Assembly (NCBI GenBank): GCA_019614645.1
Contig: JABWDB010000001.1
Span: 18,579,501-18,643,500, forward strand
Direction: 5' to 3'
Length of the DNA stretch: 64,000 nt
From: Stratiolaelaps scimitus
Lineage: Eukaryota; Arthropoda; Arachnida; Mesostigmata; Laelapidae
Shown in pieces: positions 11,001 through 23,099 of this stretch. Position numbers and translations under genes: made by a program. How positions within the stretch are numbered: position 1 is the stretch's first letter; every line of letters starts with the position of its first letter. The notes under the pieces were generated by a model that saw only the letters and a program-made list of their open reading frames with translations, was not told where the DNA came from and did no database searches.

Positions 11001-14000
11001 GTCGTCTACTATTACTTGAGATATAAGCAAATACCCCGAATGTATAGCTCATTGTTATGTTCTAAATAGTGACTCTTATATGTTGTGTCTTCACCCAACC
11101 TAAAGCAGGAAGCTGCAACGTGTGTCTTCGGCACATGACTGTTCGGTCGACTTTCCCCCAGCTGTGTCTATTGGGCACACACAAATCGAAACTCTAACCA
11201 ATCATCTGTTAGTCAACAGTTTCTAGTCTCGAAGCCATTTATCCGTCCGCTTCGTTTATCAACGATCACCGCGCGCAGGGCAAAACGGGTACGTTCTTAT
11301 TTTACAATTTGCTATTTTGGCAACAGCGTTCACTGCGGTAGCAGCATGTTCTGGTGGCAGGCGAGCCAGTCCCCTCGACGTCATTAGAAATATGCCGTCG
11401 CCGCCGCCGACTTGTGCTCTATTGTGTCTCAGTCGAGTGATGTTTGCCAATAAAAATAAAGCTTACTGTTTCAGCGGCAGCAGCAGCAACAGTAGCAGCA
11501 ACAGTCGCAACAGAAGCGGTTATAGCAACAGCAAGAGCAGGATAAACGTCAGCATCAACGGGAGTCATCACGCCGGGTTCAGAAGAGAATGATGATGGCC
11601 GATGACAGACAGAATGCGCCCAAGGCACATAAAGGCTAACGGAATCAAATCACTGCTGCGCTCGGCCTCCGCTAAGTCTGAACGGAGCTGTGCGAGAGCA
11701 GCAGCAGAGCGCGCTGGCGATACGGTCCTGAATTGCCTGCGTGGCTGCCAGCTCGGCCTGTGCAGGCCGACACACTGGTCCATGGTGACAACGGTGTCGT
11801 CGCCACCGCCGCCGGCGCCGCATCTACTGACGCTATCATTGAGCAGCACCGTGTGTTCGCTAACTGCTGTGTCGACTGTGAACATCTGTCTGTTTGCATG
11901 TGCCGAATTGGCTGCGTCTCATAACCGCCGTGTAACCTGTGCTCGACTTGTCTCCAACCGCTAGATATGAACGCAGGCGAAAGCCAAAGAGAAATAGGAC
12001 ATTAACCGCGCGAAGGGCATCAGACGCGCAGCGTATGTGATGTCTCTAGGATAGCCAGCCATATCCCGCCATATTCGACATCCAAACTAACCACCCAACC
12101 AACTAAGTTGTGTAGCAGTACTACCACCACTACTACAACGACTGGCACTGCAACAACGAACGCTGAAGTGATGACGACAACCACCAACCGCCAGCACTGT
12201 ACTACAACCCTCTAACGTCTCAGTTGGCTGCGTATATATATATATATATATAGATATTTTTTTATATATGTATATATATATATACTCATACGTGTGTGTG
12301 TGTTGACTGATGCGAGTTACAAGAGACACACCGAAAGACAGACGGGTTTAGAAGAAGAAGGATTTTTCGGCCACGCGAGTGCTACACGTATTGGATTTTA
12401 GATTTTAGAGGCATTATTATATTATTAACAGTGTCAAACAAAACTAGAGAATTTACGTTGAACGTAGTTCTATACACACTAATTGGTGCTATTAAGAGCT
12501 GTAACCAGTTGACGGAAAATCATCCGAAGATCTAGGAAGCAAAAGTTAGTGGTCCCAAGTCGAGTCTCTACTAAAATGCCTATGAGAAGCCCAGACTATA
12601 GTAATCCATATATATATATATATATATATACATATATGTGTGCTAGTAAACATTATGAGTAGTTGTGTACGGCGGCACGACAATCCAATAGTATAATAAA
12701 ACCCAAATAAATGCAAGAGAGCAGCGGCGGCGGCCGTAGTACTCGCTGCTGCAGACAGGAAGCTCTGTACTCTGAATGAAAGGAGTTAAAGGAGCAATCT
12801 CCGACTTCGAAGCCCTACAATCTTACAGCAGCAGCAGCAGTAAGATCAGCATGAACCGATCGTCCATCCCTATCTCAATGCTTGTTTCCAGGCCCTCTTC
12901 CCACCGTCTGTCACTGCCAGCTGCTATGAAAGAGCTCATCGTCATAGAGCTAAGCAGGCAGCGTAGGTAAAGTGAAGATGAATGGGATCTCCGTGGGTCT
13001 CGCCGACTGTCATTTGGGTGCTCGGCAAAAACTACCCCTTAACGAAAACGAGTTAGCCAACTAGCGAGACTATAATAGTATTCGACCGCGGAGGACGCGG
13101 CTAACGAGATTTTTTTTGTTTGTTAAGCCTCCCCTAATACACGGGAGGCAGTGCATTCGCATAGCTGCGTATTTGCCGTATATAAATGAATTTGCCATTG
13201 AAATCATTCGAGGGACGTAAAAACGGTTGGCGGAACATGGCATCACCTGTTATTTGTGCGAGTGTCAATAACGTACAGGGGCAGGAGGATGGATATGTTT
13301 GACTGGTAGAGCAGAACTGCGCGAACTCAACACACTCGCAACTTGGCTGATTATTTTCTCATGAATAGCGGACGTCCCCGATCGTCTGTACAATCCTAGG
13401 CAAATTCGTTCGCGTACGCGTTGTTGTCGATATCGAATTTAAGAAAACGATTTCCTTGTTAGGATCTTTTATTTATATGTGATGTACACCCGATGGGAGG
13501 ATATGCTCAGAATGAAGGAGACCGACAAACGATAGCACACTAATAGGTGGACACTAATTAATGCACACTTCATGCGCGCCTCATTTATAGTTGTCGTATA
13601 CCACGTATATATACGCTTTTATTGCCACGATTTTGCCTTTCTTACATGTCACTAATTACTCGCTATAACATGTTATCACGATTTGTGTGATAGGCGGTCA
13701 TCTTTCGGCCAGTACATCTCGTTAACTTATGATTGTGGATTGAATTGAACATGCATGCAAAACACACCTGATTTTAGAAAAACTTTATTGCCCATACAGA
13801 CATCACGTTGCCAAGTTTTAGATATTGTGCTCGATTTCGATTGAACTTTTCGAGCATGTGAACCTTACTTTGGACTTTGTAACGTGGCTTGTGCCAACTC
13901 GATACATTACTTGGTGCACCCTAAGGGCATGCCTGCTGTATGTTTCGAGATGTCCTTCGAAATCGTCACGCGTCAGTTATGCTCGTTCTTCTTAGGGCTA

Positions 14001-16634
14001 CAAGCCAGTTTCCCCGTTGTGAGTAGCGCAGGACCGAGGAGAGCGAACAAGAGATCGACGCTGGGAGACGCCGTACGCTTAACGTCGCTGGTTAACTCTA
14101 CGGAGTACATCTTACTGGGCCCGTGTCAGCCTACTCGTCAACGGGTTGACAAGTGAACGACACGTTCTCCTCAATGAATGAAGCAACCTTCGAGACGAAG
14201 TCATGAAAATCAGAAGATGAAGATGATCGAGGCGACAGCCGGTGGCCAGCTCAACAGAGAAGAGCGCAGATAGCGCAGCAACGCCATAGCTAGACACCGA
14301 CAGAATATACCGAGCCAACTCGAGGCTAAGGCCTGCTACAGATGGTCTTCACGTTCCACGAACAGACAGTCATTCATGCTTTATCATTCTCTGTTTGTCC
14401 TTTCTCTCTCTCTCTCTCTCAGTTGCTCACTTGCTCTGCATCGTCAGTGGCGCGCGTCTAACGCGTACGAGAATGCGATCCGGGACGGATTTAACTTCGT
14501 TCACCGTTGCTAACCCGTCTTAACCTGACCTCTCCGTCCCGTACTAGGATTTCTCCGCAAACGTCTCTGCCATCCTGCTTCTCAGCCCGCATACAACGGC
14601 GTCTTCAAGAGTTGTTCGTACCTTTGTGCAGATCCTTGCGTACATGACATGTTACAGTCTTTGAACAACTAGTTAGCCTCGACCTGCGTGTGGCCGTACT
14701 CTCTCCGAACATTGGCCGCGGGCGCGTCACCCTTTCTTTGTTCGCTGGAACTCATCCCCGGCCCCCAATGGCACTCGCCGCCCTCGTCATTGAAGACACC
14801 CGGACAACGGCACCCATCAGTATCGCTAAACGAATATAGGTCTAATACGTCAGCAGTCGCCGTGGCCGGCGTCCACCTATTGCAGAGCTTGTGGCAGTGG
14901 CAGCCTTTACCACGCTTCACAGCATCGAGAGACGAACGAGAGCAGCCACCGAGAGGTGGTTTCAATGGTGACAACTACAGCAGCGGCACCAGCAGCAGCA
15001 GACAAAGAGACGAGTCTCAGTTGTGGACGTGTCAATCAAATGGCACACCTCCGCATGGCGAGGCCATCATTAGCTTGATGTAGCACTGTCACCAAGTCAA
15101 AGAACAACCCTACGCCGCGAACGAGTTGAACATCTACTAGTATAGAATTCAACTAGCAGTCGACTAGTTCTACTATAGGCTAACGATTGGTACAGGGCTT
15201 TCCTGACGCTGCTGGCGCCGATCGCAAATGTCGCCGTCTTGTATTTATCGTGTGCACCTGGCTGACGGCACACGCATATAGAGTAACATGGTTATATAGG
15301 CATGGTAATACACTGACGGCTCATACATTACAGGACACATCCTGTTACCGTTCGCATCACGGATATAGTAGCAGTGAGTGGGCCGACCCTGAATTGGGGA
15401 AAATGCATAGTGCGATTACCAGCCCTCCAGACAGAGAGACAGGTCCAAGGGCCACCGGGACAGACCAGACGTTGCAGCTGCAGGAGCCAGCGAGGCGGCA
15501 GCAATCCAGGCGGTCTGATATAGTGGGATGAGTATAGTGGTCGCCAGGCAACCCGTAATCACTTAAAAGTTTGTCTCGTCTATGGGAGGCGTCGAGGGGA
15601 CCTGTTTGAGCGGCGGTCGAGGCGTTCGCGCGCTCGCATGGCGTGATTAGTTATTTTGAAGTAAGAATCTGCATCTCAAGGCCTATATCTCATCTCATTT
15701 CGGCACCAGCAGCACCGCCGCGATCTACGATGTCAAGGGTCATAAACGAATGTGGAGTTGTGCATATTGAATGCTCCGCCTTACCTCATTTTGGCGTCCA
15801 ATATCTATTAGGATTGAGGAATAATACTACGTTCGGTTATACCGGCGTTCACGCTTTCGTCCGCAAAAAAGGGGCGAGATTTAGTGCCTTTTCTTGACAC
15901 ATTTGACTTGGTAGTATTACTCCTGCTGGTCCTATAAATAGGATGATCGAGAGAACATGGGGCAGAGCGACGTTGCTGTGCAACTGAGACAATAGCGACC
16001 GCCCTGCAAATACTGTGCACACCTTCTGGACCCACTAGCATGCTGCACAGTAATTTCTTAATCTCATTACACGGAACCCATACACGGAAGGGACCGCAAT
16101 TTAATCATGTTTCACTCGCACTGCAGTGTTATTATAGAATGCGGTAACAGTTGACGGGCGAGGACCAAAACGATCCAGATGGAGGCCGCTGGAGTTTTGA
16201 CTGGATTCATCCGGGAACGTCCGAGACACTCGAAATAGATAGCGCAGTTATGACGAAAGTACCAGCATGGAATCGACTCCTCGAATCGGCTTCGTCGATA
16301 TACATTGAAGTATAATTAGAAGAAACACAACAGATCATGTTACCAGGCAGGACAATAATAGTAGTAGTCGATAATTTCGTCAATCTTCCCTCTGATCCAC
16401 CTTCGTCCTCCGTCACTCCGCTGTGGTTCGTTTATATTTTGCCACGTATTCACGCCGGCGCAGGGGGTCACTACCACCAGGCATAAACATATGGTAATTT
16501 AATGCGTAATCAACGCTGTCCACATCATCTGAGAGTGTTGACCCACTGACGTCATTCGGTCGAATATTTCTCTCTGTGCAAACACAAACCTCGCTAGGTC
16601 GAGATCAAGGCATGCAATAACACCTGCTTTGATA

Positions 16635-16665
<31 letters not shown>

Positions 16666-17945
16666 CGCTCACCGCTGCTCGAGAGGCCGCACATATCCAA
16701 GATATCAATCAGCTCCCGCTTGCGTTCCTGGGCTTCTCTTTGCTGCTGATCTGATCCGCTCGAGCCAATTTCATCCACCGCACTTAGGCCAGAAATGATC
16801 CCACAACGCTCCCAACGACGGAGAAGTGCGAGCAGTATTAAAAACATGTGTGCATCGCTCGTTCATAAACCTGCCCGCTCCCAGAGCTGCAGCCGTCGTC
16901 ACTGCCGCAGCTGCCGAGGCGGCCTCGAAGTATGCAGATTTGGTTTCGAGCCATGTATAGGTCGAATACAGCTTGATAGCTTAGTGGACGCAACTGCGCG
17001 CCGCTTGAACGCCGGCTGAAATCTCTATAGCGATAGCTCCGCAGAGTTTACAGATGTAAGAAGAAGTATTACAGAGACGGACCGAGGATCGCGTCGCTCT
17101 GTGATAGACGCTATGGTGCTTGTGGGAGCAATGGCTTCGGAAGCCTCATCACGACGAAACGCTGAACAGCTACGAGAAGACGAATGTGATGTTAGCAAAA
17201 TTTAGCGAACCCTTTCGCTAAGCCGCTAGAACCGCTAGATTCGTGATTAATAAGCAGAAAATGAGGCTGAAACGTATGGAATCGGCGGTAAGAAACCCAT
17301 ACAGGGAGGCGGCGACCATTGTGACTCTGCTGGCTGCCCGCGGTTGCATCATTGAAGTGATGGCTTTCATATGGACACATATATATTTACAGATAAATTG
17401 GTATCTGGCAGATCCGAGACGAGTCCACGAAATCCTCGTATCCGCAGGTAGTAAACGAGATGTCACTTTGTATTGGAATAATAGCAACAAGTCAGCTTCG
17501 TTGTGGTTGGCCTTGTAGCCACTAACGTTATCATGGTGGGCTACCCTTTAAAGATAATATTTTTTGTCAATGACGTCATCGATGTTGCTTTCAATATGTT
17601 TGTATTGTGTGTAACAGAATGACAGCTTCAATTAACTGAGCAGTAGCAGCCATAATTACACTCTAATAGCCTTAGGTAGAAGATAGAGCGAAAGACCTGG
17701 TCCGCAGCTTCAAGTTGTTCCGGAATCGATAGCCACTCGACACGGAGACCTCGCCAACAAGCCGGTGAAGAATCGCCATTGACGCACACACAAACTTCAT
17801 AGAAACAAACTAGATATTGTATACAATCGTTACTTTCATTAATAATACTCATACAGCTCTCCATAATACAAGTTGCGTTCCTCGTATTAATCGATTAATT
17901 GTCTATGTACATGATAATAGTTCGCGGCAGTAACCACACCTAATT
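8006..17945. other. Stretch without a recognisable gene
   Basis: Nothing here can be assigned to a protein family. It holds a compound (CT)n-(TA)n tract (about 9457-9495) and a (GT)n run near 10625. It also has a CAG-rich low-complexity patch around 11470-11520, (TA)n tracts at about 12233-12284 and 12608-12630, and (CT)n at about 14403-14420 and 16635-16659. Several frames of 90-143 codons exist (for example around 8615-9086, 11568-11964 and 14669-15083). They overlap on both strands and contain simple-sequence runs, so I treat them as chance. Confidence 0.5.
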
Positions 17946-18239
17946 ATGGGAAATGTACGGACGATCGGTGGCTTGTTGTTTCGTAACAAGACGGTTTGGC
18001 GCCACCCATTCGACGAGTGTGACGCTAAAGTTTGCTCGATCTCGATGCCATCACAGCAACTTCGGGACGGGTCGACATGGCATCCTTACTTCACTCTGGA
18101 ACACGAAGAGACGTTCGCCAGACGCTTCCCTGACGACAATACATACGAATTTACATGGTTTGTTCACTTGCAGAGAAATGAGCTCGTGTCGAATGTGAGC
18201 GGGTCAAGACATCCTGGAAGGCAACGCATGCGTAAGTGA
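17946..18239 (+). CDS. Unrecognised 97-codon ORF, possible exon
   Basis: The frame runs from ATG 17946 and encodes a mixed-composition protein beginning MGNVRTIGGLLFRNKTVWRH, without the simple repeats that fill most ORFs here. A good splice-donor sequence, GTAAGT, lies at 18232 just before the stop, so the reading could leave this exon there. MGN at the start resembles an N-myristoylation context, but that is weak. I do not recognise a family. A second frame is also open over the same bases (17953-18198), which lowers confidence. Confidence 0.2.
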   Translation: MGNVRTIGGLLFRNKTVWRHPFDECDAKVCSISMPSQQLRDGSTWHPYFTLEHEETFARRFPDDNTYEFTWFVHLQRNELVSNVSGSRHPGRQRMRK

Positions 18240-18321
18240 TTTATCCTGCAAGCTCGACGGGCCGTAGGTGCTGTTCCGAAGAATTTCATACTCGAACACC
18301 GCCTCCGATCGAAATAACAAG

Positions 18322-18582
18322 ATGGGCGGTCCGGAACTTGTTCTTCAACCCGTATTTGGTTTTGTTTGCCTTCACGAAGTCGGGGGCCACTTTGAGTCAC
18401 CACCAGTTCTTGTTGTGCTTGCCCTATCCTATATACGAGGCGTGAATAATTTGACGGCTGAACAAGTATACTTTGAGACTATCCAGGAACGCATTGAACG
18501 CGTAACAAGTTTCCGTTTCTGCTTTGCTCTCGTGTTATATGCGTTGTTAACCAATCTTGTTAGATGCAACGTTGTGACCTGA
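18322..18582 (+). CDS. Unrecognised 86-codon ORF
   Basis: The frame starts at ATG 18322 and reads MGGPELVLQPVFGFVCLHEV, then a hydrophobic run (SPPVLVVLALSYI) and a second hydrophobic run near the C terminus (FCFALVLYALL). It lies 90 bases downstream of the donor-like site at 18232. A membrane protein is possible, but I recognise no family and chance is a real alternative. Confidence 0.15.
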   Translation: MGGPELVLQPVFGFVCLHEVGGHFESPPVLVVLALSYIRGVNNLTAEQVYFETIQERIERVTSFRFCFALVLYALLTNLVRCNVVT

Positions 18583-19750
18583 TTTGTTCGGAACGAGGCT
18601 AAAATAGATCTTGGAAAAAAATGTCTCGAATTTTGCAAGATATGTACGTCGTGGCTAGTATAGATAGTATCTCCATCAAAAAGCATTAGCATCTCCATCA
18701 AAAACAAGAAAAGACAGCATAATAATAATAATAACCATCCTTACATACCTCGTAGAATTTGTTTGCAACACGAAGCCTCTGAGCAGCGGGGCAGTTTTAG
18801 TGATCACCAATCCCAGCCACAACGTCTCGCTTTATCAGTGATATTATTTCACATTAATAATTTATTCAAACAATTCGGTGAACAATTGATATCGTTCAAA
18901 TTTGTGGCTGTCTAAGGCTCTGTGTTGAGAGAGGCTACATTTCCACATTTCGTTCGTCTCTTGTGCTCACTCTCCCTTTCGCTGTACATTTTGATGACGT
19001 GTGATGAACGTATCTATTTGACCCCTATAGCTTATACAAGAAGAATCGGTCATAGGGGACATGTGCGCCGGCATAGCTACGGCACGTATAGCGCACGCGG
19101 CGTAATCTTAAATGAATTAAACAGTCGCCCTAGCTTTTATAATTAACTAATAAACTTCCTCTATAAACAGTAGTTACAGCGCGCTGTCTGCTTTGTGTAC
19201 TGCAAATAAACAGTAGTTTTTCACCATGTGCATTCGTGCTCGGATATGTTAAAGCTGTGGCCCACTAAAAAAGCCTTCCAGCTCTTGCCTCTCTCTCTCT
19301 CTCTCTCTCTACGATTCGTCTCAGGTTCTAAAGATGTTTTCTAAGCTACGAAAGTGAATGCCAACTCTCTGGAATTGCGGACACCCGACATGGAAACCCT
19401 CTCAATCAAATCACCAGTTCCTTCTACAGGCGTTCGCTGATCGACCACCTGCTATTGTTACACCTTAGCAGTTGTTCTCTTGACAATTCTATTCTTTGTC
19501 CCCGGTGCGAACGAGGAATGTGTGAAATCACAGCGTCGGTTGCAGCACGTCACTGCAACCGAGAAGCTTTGATGATGTCTATAACGAATGGCGAGTACAG
19601 GCCCTACTCTCCAGCCCTTCAAATAGCTTTAATCATTCTGACAGGGTTGACGACCTTGACGAAGGGGCACCACGAAGGAAGAACTCCGAGCGAAAATGAG
19701 TGGGTTTTGATGGATCGGATTAGTGATAGCAACAGTAGTGGTAGTAGCAG

Positions 19751-19960
19751 TCGAGCCCTTTGACGTGGTGGGTGCCTTCGTATGCGCCTTCTGCTTAGCA
19801 ATCAGACGATTGCAGATACGTAGGTGCACACACGGGTTCGATCCCCGCTGTTGCACATTTGCATTTGAAAGGGATTGTCCGCCTTACGAAGCAATGTCGA
19901 AAGCAGTACCGTGGACGTTGTTAAATGTTGCCTGAGGATCTACCCGAAAAATTTACTTTA
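19751..19960 (+). mobile_element. tRNA-derived SINE, copy 3, near full length
   Basis: This is the best plus-strand copy, 210 bp. It begins TCGAGCCCTTTGACGTGGTG (an A-box-like region, somewhat diverged). It then has GTGCACACACGGGTTCGATC with the Pol III B box, the body CTTACGAAGCAATGTCGAAA and ACCGTGGACGTTGTTAAATG, and ends CCCGAAAAATTTACTTTA. A perfect 10-bp target duplication, GTAGTAGCAG, flanks it at 19741-19750 and 19961-19970. SINEs carry no protein; they are transcribed by Pol III and copied by a LINE enzyme. Confidence 0.88.
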
Positions 19961-19970
19961 GTAGTAGCAG

Positions 19971-21383
19971 CGACAGTCTGAGTGGCATCAGTAACCGAAC
20001 GCGTACCAAAAGGTTTTTGCGATCTGCTGTAGATTTTCCAATGTCAAATTGTGTTAGGCTTTTTGTAATTAACGATACACCGCTAACGTATGTGGATAGC
20101 GAATATTCGTCCGTCCTTCGATATCGTTTCGTCCATGTTCGGCGTCGTTTAAGCGGGTTTGCGTTTCTAGTAATTGTTGGTGGTCGATTTTATTTGTACA
20201 CGAGTCGTGATACCAGCAACACGTTCTCTGCCTAGAGATCGCCGTCGGTTGTACGTAACAATCAGGTGAGCTGCTGGGCTCCTGCAAGTCTATTCATTCA
20301 ATGAACCTCTGTAGTGAGACTTGCTTTAATAGATTTTGCGCTAAACGAAGTTCGAACTCGACTGCTGATATACCTGGAGTACGGGTAAAGCCGTTGGCAC
20401 TAACTGACATCCAGTTTGTTAATCGGCAGTCATGTCATTACAGTGCAGCCCACCGCAGCACTATACCCTGATCCCAGCGAGATGTTATTATGGTTTGCTA
20501 GTTGTCCCACAATGTCCACTACCTCAGTCCGAGTTAAGGGTCTATATCAGTTAGCAGTATAACGTTACCTGAAGTAAAGCACTCATTCACGTCAATATTT
20601 GAGAATTCGCACTCCAGCCTTTCCAAAGTTACCTCGCAGTCTCCCCCGAGTTCTCATGATTGCCTATGCACTAAATCTAAAAAAACGTGACTGAACCCTC
20701 AGTGTGCATGATCTATACTCAACGAGCTTGTAGATAATAATAATAACAACAATAATAATCGTTATGTTGGCTAATATTTGCAACTCGGTGGCGAAGTTAA
20801 TGCCACGTTGTTAATGCTTTTCACGTATTTCTTAGACGCTGTTTGTTTAGCGCTGCTCCTGCGTCGCCATGCCGTTTAGCAAGCAAAAATATAAGTAATT
20901 TCGCATAAATCAGCCGAAATTTCGCAAAAATCTGCCGTTTTCCTATGGGCCCTTTTGCTAACAACCAATTTCTGTACATTCAGTAAAAGGCTCATTTCTC
21001 GTTTATGCCAACGTTTTATTTAGCAAAAACCTCTGCTATCCAGCTGTCCAATACGTAAACGTCATCCAATCTCGTCTTCATCCTCCTCACATGGGTATAT
21101 CTTCCTTAGTGAATATGTGTTAGGTGTGTATTTAGCAGCCGTAACGTGCCTAGGCGACACGTACCACCGGCAGGTTCACGGATACCAAAGTCATGTGGAG
21201 ACATCAACGAAACAACCTATCCGGTCTGTGTTATCATCACGGGATTCGTTCTCACCCTAGTGGGCCCTTCGCGGCGAGACATCGTGATACATCTTCTAGT
21301 TTTGCGGACCACTGCTCCCTTTCGTCGTTAGTCTGAACTCCTGTTTTCTAACATTAGTTACAAATGGCGTGTACCACTGATTT
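19971..21383. other. Stretch without a recognisable gene
   Basis: This is unique-looking DNA with a short AAT-rich run near 20735. No ORF shows family features, and I see no RNA gene. Confidence 0.5.
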
Positions 21384-21398
21384 AGGTCAGGTGGATTT

Positions 21399-21464
21399 CG
21401 CATGCGAAAGCGGTACCGTGGACGTTAAATGTTGGCTGAGAGTTAGCCCGAAAAAGTTTAGTTG
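21399..21464 (+). mobile_element. Severely 5'-truncated SINE, copy 4
   Basis: Only the last 66 bp of the family are present (GCGAAAGCGGTACCGTGGAC, then GTTAGCCCGAAAAAGTTTAG). A perfect 15-bp target duplication, AGGTCAGGTGGATTT, flanks it at 21384-21398 and 21465-21479. Those flanks prove it inserted as a short piece and is not an eroded longer copy. Reverse transcription therefore stopped early. Without a Pol III promoter this copy is dead. Confidence 0.9.
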
Positions 21465-21479
21465 AGGTCAGGTGGATTT

Positions 21480-22849
21480 GGGTCGCATATGTCGCTGGTG
21501 TCTCGCTGATTTTCGAGGAGGTAAAGAACGATATTTTGACGAATCAACGATGAATCCGTTAAACAGACGCAAGAGCAATAAACGAACGGAATGCACAGCA
21601 TTGATATTACGTAACCCTTATTAACCTTCCTTCGTTATGTGATTAATTGTCCTATTCGATAGGTTTGCGAATACGGGCTAAACTGGTCCGTGTACAATCT
21701 CAATAGTAGTATAGAAGTCTCTCACAGTCACGGGACGATTCAATGGGTGATTCAGCGTAGCACACAGTATTTGACGCTCCACTATTGTAATATAACTAAG
21801 AATATCAGTACACAGCAGCGGTTGCGAGGATGTCAATGCTGATCGTGTGTATATACTTACATACATATATACAGTCCGAAACTGCTGAGATCGCTGACTC
21901 TCGAGCTTCATGACACTTAGATAACTTCAAATAACTATTTCTAATATATGAATATATTAACGAATAAATTATAAATTTAAGATGGTTATCTTCGATTTAT
22001 AATCTCCTCGAATACTCAACAATAAAGAACTTCGGTGCGTTCAGTACCTTTTCAACCTATTTTAGTACCTAAATATAGCTGATCTCCAGTAGAGACAGGC
22101 TGGCCGTAACAGTGTAATAGTATTTTTATTGGTTTTGAACACAGATGGCAGAACGTGGATCCTTTGCAATAATCAAAAATAGTAAAAATGTCGTTTGTCA
22201 TTACATAATAATCCTTTATCAAATGTATGCCAAGAGAACCACCATTGTGTTTATATGTCACGCAGCTTCGTCGGCCATTTCACTATGCGTTATATGATAT
22301 GATATTTCTGTAAAACTCAACATAATAAGACGCCTGCAAATAAACAAAAAATATGAAAAAATGCGGATAAAATTAACAAGCAGGCGATGAGCAAGCCCAT
22401 GGCTGGCGCACACGACTGCACCGTGTAAACGGGCTCGACGATCCACGCACACCAACCTTACTGAATCTGTCCCGTTTGCGCCGACGTAGTAGCCTACGTG
22501 ATGACGCTCACTGCGGGCAGGAGGCGTGAGTGGATCGATTCGTGCCAGCCTAGATTAGATGGATCAGCAGATCTTTACATTATAAATTTTAAATTTTGGC
22601 TTGTCTAGATCCAAGTGTTCAAAACGACATGCATATCTAAATAAATGAATAAAACATACCCGAGCGAAGGGAGAAAAAGAGGCCTTCGTCATGTGACACT
22701 CTGGGATGCAGGTGCGTGTGGTTGTGCGTATATGTCCGTGTATCAAATAAATAAATAAATAAAGAACAATCTGTTGACAATTCCCAATTAGAATCATTGC
22801 TGCATTAGCAGTCATGCAACCAGGATAGACGTAGTGTAGTGCTATCAGA
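21480..22849. other. Stretch without a recognisable gene
   Basis: This is AT-rich, unique-looking DNA with a short AAAT run near 22745. I see no supported gene. Confidence 0.5.
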
Positions 22850-22850
22850 G

Positions 22851-22891
22851 TCTGGCAGTGTCGAGCTCAGTGAGTTTTGCTCACTGCCAGA
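22851..22891. repeat. Small inverted repeat
   Basis: TCTGGCAGTG at 22851-22860 is the exact reverse complement of CACTGCCAGA at 22882-22891, with a 21-base spacer. It lies just upstream of a SINE copy. It may be no more than a chance hairpin. Confidence 0.5.
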
Positions 22892-22915
22892 TCAAGCACG
22901 CCCTCAATTACCTGA

Positions 22916-23098
22916 TTCGTATGCGCCTTCCGCTCAGACGATTGCAGACACGTAGGTGCACACACGGGTTCGATCCCCACCGTTGCACATTTACATGTAA
23001 AAAGGGGTTGTCCATCCTATGAAGCAATACCGAAAGCAGTTGTACCGTGGACGTTAAATATTTGAGGCTGAAAGAGTCTGCCCGAAATCGTTTTTTTT
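22916..23098 (+). mobile_element. tRNA-derived SINE, copy 5
   Basis: It matches copy 3 from TTCGTATGCGCCTTC onward: GTGCACACACGGGTTCGATC with the B box, then TTGTACCGTGGACGTTAAAT, and ends GTCTGCCCGAAATCG plus eight T. The A-box end seems to be missing or replaced. The terminal T run could serve as a Pol III terminator. I find no convincing target duplication, so the true 5' border is uncertain. Confidence 0.8.
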
Positions 23099-23099
23099 A

